Shown in pieces: positions 58,982 through 64,000 of a DNA stretch of 64,000 nt; position 1 is the first letter of the stretch, and each line of letters begins with the position of its first letter. The stretch spans positions 2,434,001 through 2,498,000 of the forward strand of contig NZ_CP046902.1 in the NCBI RefSeq assembly GCF_009789555.1, in the 5' to 3' direction. Under the pieces are notes generated by a model. It did not search any database and had not been told where the DNA came from. It saw nothing but the letters and a program-made list of their open reading frames with translations. The translations under genes and the position numbers were made by a program. The DNA comes from Stutzerimonas stutzeri (GTDB taxonomy: Bacteria; Pseudomonadota; Gammaproteobacteria; Pseudomonadales; Pseudomonadaceae).

Positions 58982-60202
58982 TCATGCCGATAGCGCGGCA
59001 ACGGCCCAGCCCGCCAGGCCGCCGACGATCACCACCAGCCAGGGGGGCAATCTCCAGGCCATCAGCGCGACCAGCGCGGTCAGCGCCAGTGCAAAATCGT
59101 ACGGACCGAATATCGCGTTGGTCCAGACCGGGTCGTACAGGGCCGCCAGCAGCAGCCCGACGACGGCCGCATTCACGCCAGCGAGTGCGGCCTGTACGTG
59201 GAGGTTGAGCCGTAGCCGGTCCCAGAACGGCATCACGCCGAAGACCAGCAGGAACGAAGGCACGAACACGGCGACGAGGCATAGGGCTGCGCTCATCAGG
59301 CGGGTGCTACCCTCGTTCATCGAGCCGCCGAGAAACGCCGAAAAGGTGAACAAGGGACCCGGTACCGCCTGAGCGGCTCCGTAGCCGGCGAGGAAGGTAT
59401 CGTTGCTGACCCAACCGCTGGGAACGACCTCGGCTTGCAGCAGCGGCAGCACCACGTGGCCGCCACCGAATACCAGGGCGCCGGTGCGATAGAACGTGTC
59501 GAGCAATGCGATCCATTGGCTGCTTGAGGCAGCGGCCAGCGCGGGCAGCACGACCAGCAGGGCGAAGAACAGCAAAAGCAACAGGCCGGCCATCGTGCGA
59601 TGCGCAACGGGGGGCAGTGGTGCTGCACGGTTCGTCGTCGACGGCCGGAACAGGACCAGCCCGACCAGCGCGGCCAGCGCGATGACGCCAAGCTGCGCCC
59701 AGGCGTGGGGCAGCACCAATACCGCGCAGGCTGCAAGCAACGCCAGGCTCGTACGCGCTGCGCCGACACAGAGCGTTTGCGCCATGCCCCACACTGCCTG
59801 GGCGACGACCGCCACCGCGACGATTTTAAGACCGTGCAGCAGGCCCTGCGGGAACCCGTCGCCCCAACTGGAGATGCCCAGGGCAAACAGCGTCAGCGCA
59901 AGCGCCGATGGCAGCGTAAAGCCGGCCCAGGCCGCCAGGGACCCTCGGTAGCCGCCGCGCAACAAGCCAATCGCGATGCCGACCTGGCTGCTGGCCGGTC
60001 CTGGCAAAAACTGGCAGAGCGCGACCAGATCCGCATACCGCGCTTCATCCAGCCAGCGGCGGCGGTGGACGAATTCTTCACGAAAGTAGCCGATGTGCGC
60101 CACGGGCCCGCCGAATGAGGTAAGCCCCAGGCGCAGGAACACCAAGAGGATGGTCCAGGGGCTCGAATGCGGGTGGTTGTCAGAAGGCGATTGTGAAGGC
60201 AT
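58982..60202 (-). CDS. chrA: ChrA-type chromate transporter
   Basis: This protein of about 406 aa is built from two homologous CHR halves with roughly ten to twelve helices. Each half has the family motifs: FGGPVAHIGYF and QFLPGPASSQVGIAIG in the first, VFGGGHVVLPLL and AAQAVPGPLFTFSAFLG in the second. Known members export chromate with protons, although many homologues have no proven chromate role. The start at 60202 is the first plausible ATG with the family N-terminus; a longer reading from 60280 is possible. It converges on the cNMP/rhodanese gene. Confidence 0.92.
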   Translation of the reverse strand: MPSQSPSDNHPHSSPWTILLVFLRLGLTSFGGPVAHIGYFREEFVHRRRWLDEARYADLVALCQFLPGPASSQVGIAIGLLRGGYRGSLAAWAGFTLPSALALTLFALGISSWGDGFPQGLLHGLKIVAVAVVAQAVWGMAQTLCVGAARTSLALLAACAVLVLPHAWAQLGVIALAALVGLVLFRPSTTNRAAPLPPVAHRTMAGLLLLLFFALLVVLPALAAASSSQWIALLDTFYRTGALVFGGGHVVLPLLQAEVVPSGWVSNDTFLAGYGAAQAVPGPLFTFSAFLGGSMNEGSTRLMSAALCLVAVFVPSFLLVFGVMPFWDRLRLNLHVQAALAGVNAAVVGLLLAALYDPVWTNAIFGPYDFALALTALVALMAWRLPPWLVVIVGGLAGWAVAALSA

Positions 60203-60292
60203 CGGTGACCGTTTGTAGGGTGAATGTTGCGCCTGCGGACGCGACAGTCTGCACGACGCAGATGACGGTTCGATGGCCATCGCCGAGGCGGT

Positions 60293-61225
60293 TCACCCCG
60301 GCCAGCTGTCGGGAACCACGAACAGCCGTTCGCGCTCGACCCAGTGACCGTCGGTGCCCGGTTCGATGCGCGCCAGGAGCCTCGCCTGGCCTTTGCCATC
60401 GCCCTCGTCGATCCAGCGATCAACGTCCTCGTCTCGCCAAAGCTCGGCGTGATCCAGCCGCGCCGGCGCCAGCCAGGCCTGACGCTGGAGCGGCTGCCAG
60501 CGTGATGCGCCGCGCGTTCCCGTCTCGTTCAGCCAGTCCCGCTGCCGAAGCCAGCGGCCGCGCAGATGCTCCGGGTTGGCGCCCAGCGGTGGTTCACAAC
60601 CGGACGATGCGGGCTGAAACAGGTAGCCACCGAGCCAGAGCGCGCTGTCGATTTCACAACAGGTCAGCTCGGCCAGCAGTGCCCTGGCATGTGAGTGGGT
60701 CGGCAGTTGCAGCTGGTGCTCGCACAGGCGCCTCAGCTTGATGTCCAGTCGGTCGTGACTGCCCGGTCCCAGCCAGTGGTCGTGCCGACGGCGGTCGCCG
60801 GCCTCCAGGCCCAGGTAGAGCTTGACCGCCAGTTCGAGATGATGGACGCCTTCGGCATCGTGAAGGATCAGGTCCAGCTCGCCGAGCGTATGGCCTCCCT
60901 GGCGGATCGGAAGATTGGCTACCAGCAGGTCGACGTCCGGCGCCTGGCTCAGAGCGAACTGCCACAGGCGTTCGTAGTAAAGGCCCAGACGGCGAATGCT
61001 GTGTTGCGCCAGCCAGGCTTCGAGTACGGACGGTTGGGCATCATGCGACAGCAACCAGTCGGCGAGCTCTCCCGGCCGCCATGCCCAGCGACTGGCGGCG
61101 AGCGGGTGACGCTGGGGCGAGGGGGGATGACTCAACAAGGGCGGCGATAACAGCACCCAGGCGAGATCCCGCACCTGGGGGTGCAATAATCGGGGCAGCA
61201 ATTCGGCCAGGCAGGGAAGGGTCAT
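60293..61225 (-). CDS. DUF1853 family protein
   Basis: This 310-aa protein belongs to the DUF1853 family, conserved next to nadK in pseudomonads. The middle of the protein reads LGELDLILHDAEG and HHLELAVKLYLG, the order D...(E)xK seen in PD-(D/E)XK nuclease folds, so a nuclease-like fold is likely even though no activity is known. The start at 61225 (MTLPCLAELLPRLL) was preferred over an upstream ATG. Function is unknown. Confidence 0.85.
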   Translation of the reverse strand: MTLPCLAELLPRLLHPQVRDLAWVLLSPPLLSHPPSPQRHPLAASRWAWRPGELADWLLSHDAQPSVLEAWLAQHSIRRLGLYYERLWQFALSQAPDVDLLVANLPIRQGGHTLGELDLILHDAEGVHHLELAVKLYLGLEAGDRRRHDHWLGPGSHDRLDIKLRRLCEHQLQLPTHSHARALLAELTCCEIDSALWLGGYLFQPASSGCEPPLGANPEHLRGRWLRQRDWLNETGTRGASRWQPLQRQAWLAPARLDHAELWRDEDVDRWIDEGDGKGQARLLARIEPGTDGHWVERERLFVVPDSWPG

Positions 61226-61431
61226 GCAACAAGCATAGCCGGGATGGTTTGCCGCGACTTCGGGCTTTCGCCCATAATCCTCGCGCCGCATCGCAACGGG
61301 ACGAGACGCCGAGCGCAGGTTGAACTCAACGCCGCCCGCGCGACACCAACCTAGTGCCTGTTACGCTCTGGCCGGCCCGTTTCCTCGACGTATGCCCGCC
61401 CGCTACCAGCCACGCCTATCAGGGAGCTTCA

Positions 61432-62319
61432 ATGGATCAGTTCCGCAATATCGGCATCATCGGTCGCCTGGGCAGTTCCCAGGTGCTCGATACCATTCGC
61501 CGACTGAAAAGGTTTCTCGTGGACCGCGGTCTGCACGTCATCCTTGAAGAGAACATTGCCGAGGTCCTGCCGGGCCACGGTATGCAGACCTCGTCGCGAC
61601 AACGGCTGGGCGACTCCTGCGACCTGGTGATCGTGGTGGGCGGTGACGGCAGCCTGCTCGGTGCGGCGCGGGCGATGGCCAGGCACCGTGTGCCGGTGCT
61701 GGGGATCAACCGTGGCAGCCTGGGCTTTCTCACCGATATACGCCCCGACGAACTGGAGGAGAAGGTCGCCGAGGTGCTCAGCGGCCAATACACGCTTGAA
61801 AATCGCTTCCTGCTGGAAGCGCAGGTGCGGCGCTTCGAGGAGTCCATCGGCGAAGGCGATGCGCTCAACGATGTCGTGCTGCATCCGGGCAAATCGACGC
61901 GGATGATCGAGTTCGAACTGTACATCGACGGCCAGTTCGTCTGCAGCCAGAAGGCCGACGGGCTGATCGTGGCTACCCCTACGGGCTCGACGGCCTACTC
62001 GCTTTCGGCCGGAGGGCCGATCATGCACCCGCGTCTGGATGCCATCGTCATCGTGCCGATGTACCCACACACCTTGTCCAGCCGACCGATCGTGGTGGAC
62101 GGCAACAGTGAGCTGAAAATCGTGGTTTCGCCGAACATGCAGATCTATCCGCAGGTCTCGTGTGACGGCCAGAACCACTTCACCTGCGCGCCGGGCGATA
62201 CCGTCACGGTGCGCAAGAAGCCGCAGAAGCTGCACCTGATCCACCCGCTCGACCACAACTACTACGAGGTTTGCCGTACCAAGCTCGGCTGGGGCAGTCG
62301 CCTCGGTGGGGGCGAATAG
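61432..62319 (+). CDS. nadK: NAD kinase
   Basis: NadK phosphorylates NAD to NADP. The 295-aa protein has VIVVGGDGSLLGAAR (the GGDG motif), GINRGSLGFLTDI, and the TPTGSTAYSLSAGGPI block. A GGGAGC ribosome binding site precedes the ATG at 61432, giving the family N-terminus MDQFRNIGIIGR. The stop overlaps the start of the metallophosphatase gene (TAGTG). Confidence 0.97.
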   Translation: MDQFRNIGIIGRLGSSQVLDTIRRLKRFLVDRGLHVILEENIAEVLPGHGMQTSSRQRLGDSCDLVIVVGGDGSLLGAARAMARHRVPVLGINRGSLGFLTDIRPDELEEKVAEVLSGQYTLENRFLLEAQVRRFEESIGEGDALNDVVLHPGKSTRMIEFELYIDGQFVCSQKADGLIVATPTGSTAYSLSAGGPIMHPRLDAIVIVPMYPHTLSSRPIVVDGNSELKIVVSPNMQIYPQVSCDGQNHFTCAPGDTVTVRKKPQKLHLIHPLDHNYYEVCRTKLGWGSRLGGGE

Positions 62320-63278
62320 TGATCCTCGACCCGGCGCGCGCCTACGACCTCATCGGGGACGTGCACGGTTGCGCCCGTACCCTGGCGCGCCTGCTCGATC
62401 AGCTTGGCTACAGCCAGCATCAGGGCGTCTGGCAGCATCCACGGCGGCAGGTGATCTTCCTCGGTGACATCATCGACCGTGGTCCGCGCATCCGCGAGGC
62501 GCTGCATCTGGTGCACGACATGGTCGAGGCCGGGCACGCCTACTGCATCATGGGCAATCACGAATTCAACGCGTTGGGGTGGTACACGCCCGCTCCGCCG
62601 CAAAGCGGCAAGCGCTTCGTCCGTGAGCACACGCCGCGCTATGAGATGTTGCTGCAACAGACATTCGAGCAATTCGAGCGCTATCCGGACGAATGGCAGG
62701 CCATGCGCGACTGGTTCATGGAGCTGCCGTTGTTTCTCGAGTGCGAGCGCTTCCGCGTCGTTCATGCCTGCTGGGATACCGCAGTGATCGACCCGCTGCG
62801 TCAGCGCTTGCGGCACGGTTGCGTCGATCTCGAGTTTCTGCGTGACGCCGCTTTTTCCGACGGCTTCGCTGCCAAGGCGCTGGATCGCCTGCTGCGCGGC
62901 ACAGACATGCCGCTGCCCGAGGGCCTGACGCTGACCAGCGCCGAGGGCTTTACCCGCAGCTTCTTCCGCACCAAGTTCTGGGAAGAAAATCCCAAGACCT
63001 ACGGCGATATCGTGTTTCAGCCCGACGGGCTGCCGGAAAAAGCGGCCCGCCTGCCGCTCAGCGAGAGTCAGAAGAGCCGCTTGTTCCTCTACGGCCCCGA
63101 CGAGCCGCTGTTGTTCGTCGGGCATTACTGGCGTAGCGGTGAGCCCGCTCCCATACGCCACAACCTGGCGTGCCTGGATTACAGCGCGGTGAAATTCGGC
63201 AAGCTGGTGGCCTACCGGCTCGATCAGGAAACCCGACTCGACCCGGCGAAGTTCGTCTGGGTGAACGTGGAGCGCTAG
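62319..63278 (+). CDS. Metallophosphoesterase
   Basis: This 319-aa calcineurin-like phosphatase has the metal-binding motifs GDVHG, FLGDIIDRGP and GNHEFNA, with a later GHYW. The GTG start at 62319 overlaps the nadK stop. Homologues lie next to nadK in pseudomonads, suggesting linked expression, but the substrate (protein, nucleotide or diadenosine polyphosphate) is not determined by sequence. The rhomboid gene starts directly after the stop. Confidence 0.93.
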   Translation: MILDPARAYDLIGDVHGCARTLARLLDQLGYSQHQGVWQHPRRQVIFLGDIIDRGPRIREALHLVHDMVEAGHAYCIMGNHEFNALGWYTPAPPQSGKRFVREHTPRYEMLLQQTFEQFERYPDEWQAMRDWFMELPLFLECERFRVVHACWDTAVIDPLRQRLRHGCVDLEFLRDAAFSDGFAAKALDRLLRGTDMPLPEGLTLTSAEGFTRSFFRTKFWEENPKTYGDIVFQPDGLPEKAARLPLSESQKSRLFLYGPDEPLLFVGHYWRSGEPAPIRHNLACLDYSAVKFGKLVAYRLDQETRLDPAKFVWVNVER

Positions 63279-64000
63279 ATGGTCGTAGTAGAGGCGTTGC
63301 GCCTGCCGTTGTCAGAAGACCTGAGTGGTTTCATCGCATTGCTGCGGCGCCTGCAGGTGCCTTGTCGGGTATCCGAAGAAGCGGGCGAGCAGGTGCTGCG
63401 AGTGCCGGCCGAAACCGCCGAGCAGGTGCGCGAGCTGTATCGACGCTATCCGCAAGGCGACGGAGCCGTCGTGGCTGAGCAACCGGTGCGCCGCGGTGGC
63501 GGTTTCCTCGCGAGCCTGCGCCGTAGCCCGTTGACCGCAGCGGTCCTGCTGTTGACGTTCGTCGCCGCCGCCATCACCTTGCTTGGCGAAAATTTCGACA
63601 CCATCCGCTGGTTGAGCTTCAGTGATTTTCGCATCGACGGCGAATACGCCTATTTCGCCACGCTCGAGCAAACGCTCGCCGCCGGACAATGGTGGCGGCT
63701 GGTCACGCCGATCTTCGTCCACTTTGGCTTCCTTCACTTGGCGATGAACGCCATGTGGTACTGGGAGCTTGGCCGGCGCATCGAGTACCGCCAGGGTGCC
63801 TTGATGCTGTTGGGGCTGACCCTGGCGTTTGGCGTCGTTTCCAACCTGTCGCAATACGTGTTCGGTGGTCCCGGCATTTTTGGTGGCCTGTCCGGTGTGC
63901 TCTACGGACTGCTCGGGCATTGCTGGCTGTACCAGAAGTTGTCGCCGGACGAGGCCTACCGCCTGCCGCCCGGCGTGGTCGTGCTGATGTTGATCTGGCT
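63279..64000 (+). CDS. Rhomboid-family intramembrane protease (truncated by window end)
   Basis: This is the first 240 codons of a GlpG-like serine protease that cleaves membrane-spanning segments. An N-terminal cytoplasmic domain of about 85 residues precedes the first helix (LTAAVLLLTFVAAAITLL). RLVTPIFVHFGFLHLAMNAMWYWELGRRIE is split here between loop and helix, and the catalytic serine is in GGLSGVLYGLLGH. The histidine partner would lie beyond the window. It starts right after the metallophosphatase stop. Confidence 0.92.
   Translation, partial: MVVVEALRLPLSEDLSGFIALLRRLQVPCRVSEEAGEQVLRVPAETAEQVRELYRRYPQGDGAVVAEQPVRRGGGFLASLRRSPLTAAVLLLTFVAAAITLLGENFDTIRWLSFSDFRIDGEYAYFATLEQTLAAGQWWRLVTPIFVHFGFLHLAMNAMWYWELGRRIEYRQGALMLLGLTLAFGVVSNLSQYVFGGPGIFGGLSGVLYGLLGHCWLYQKLSPDEAYRLPPGVVVLMLIW

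Overview
The window is GC-rich DNA from a Pseudomonas-type gammaproteobacterium, probably the P. stutzeri/Stutzerimonas group or a close relative (inference). The order leuC-leuD-leuB-asd-fimV-truA-trpF-accD-folC-dedD-cvpA-purF-metZ-gspD-gspC, followed further on by fadH, a DUF1853 gene, nadK, a metallophosphatase and a rhomboid protease, matches the backbone known around PA3086-PA3120 of P. aeruginosa. No insertion sequence, phage gene or CRISPR array was seen.

Positions 110-19,800 hold one long minus-strand polysaccharide locus. A promoter at about 19,640 is followed by a leader of roughly 400 nt carrying two copies of an ops-like GCGGTAGC element. The genes then run: a 2OG-Fe(II) oxygenase-like protein, a DegT-type sugar aminotransferase, a Wzx flippase, a GT2, a Wzc-type co-polymerase/tyrosine kinase, a WbqC-like protein, an RfaH-type antiterminator, a GT4, a Wzy-like polymerase, a PslG-like secreted glycosidase, two more GT4s, two small unknown proteins, a GT2, a membrane acyltransferase and, after a 114-bp gap, a diguanylate cyclase with its own terminator. 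No initiating glycosyltransferase, outer-membrane exporter or tyrosine phosphatase is encoded here, so the system needs partners elsewhere.

Positions 19,900-27,650 hold a tandem pair of initiator tRNA genes, small envelope proteins, dusC, an SDR oxidoreductase, an ibpA-type small heat-shock gene behind a sigma-32 promoter and a ROSE-type RNA thermometer, a large PAS-GGDEF-EAL protein and a LysR regulator divergent from leuC.

Positions 27,834-43,839 are the conserved biosynthetic block: leucine (leuCDB), aspartate semialdehyde (asd), the FimV polar hub, tRNA pseudouridine (truA), tryptophan (trpF), fatty-acid synthesis (accD), folate (folC), a SPOR protein (dedD), cvpA, purine (purF) and methionine (metZ).

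Positions 43,886-46,795 hold a type II secretion GspC-GspD pair without the other secretion genes, and the GspD carries a C-terminal SPOR domain like that of DedD 3.5 kb away. Next come tRNA-Asp, a cyanide-insensitive bd oxidase operon (cioAB plus a DUF2474 peptide), an AraC-type regulator coupled to a membrane-anchored nitrilase-like protein, fadH, an NTF2-like protein, an unknown coiled-coil/cysteine-rich protein, a PLP enzyme, a double cNMP-binding/rhodanese protein, a chromate-type transporter, a DUF1853 protein, nadK, a metallophosphatase and a rhomboid protease cut by the window end.

The observations judged most worth following are the self-encoded RfaH/twin-ops circuit of the polysaccharide operon and the SPOR-tailed orphan secretin.
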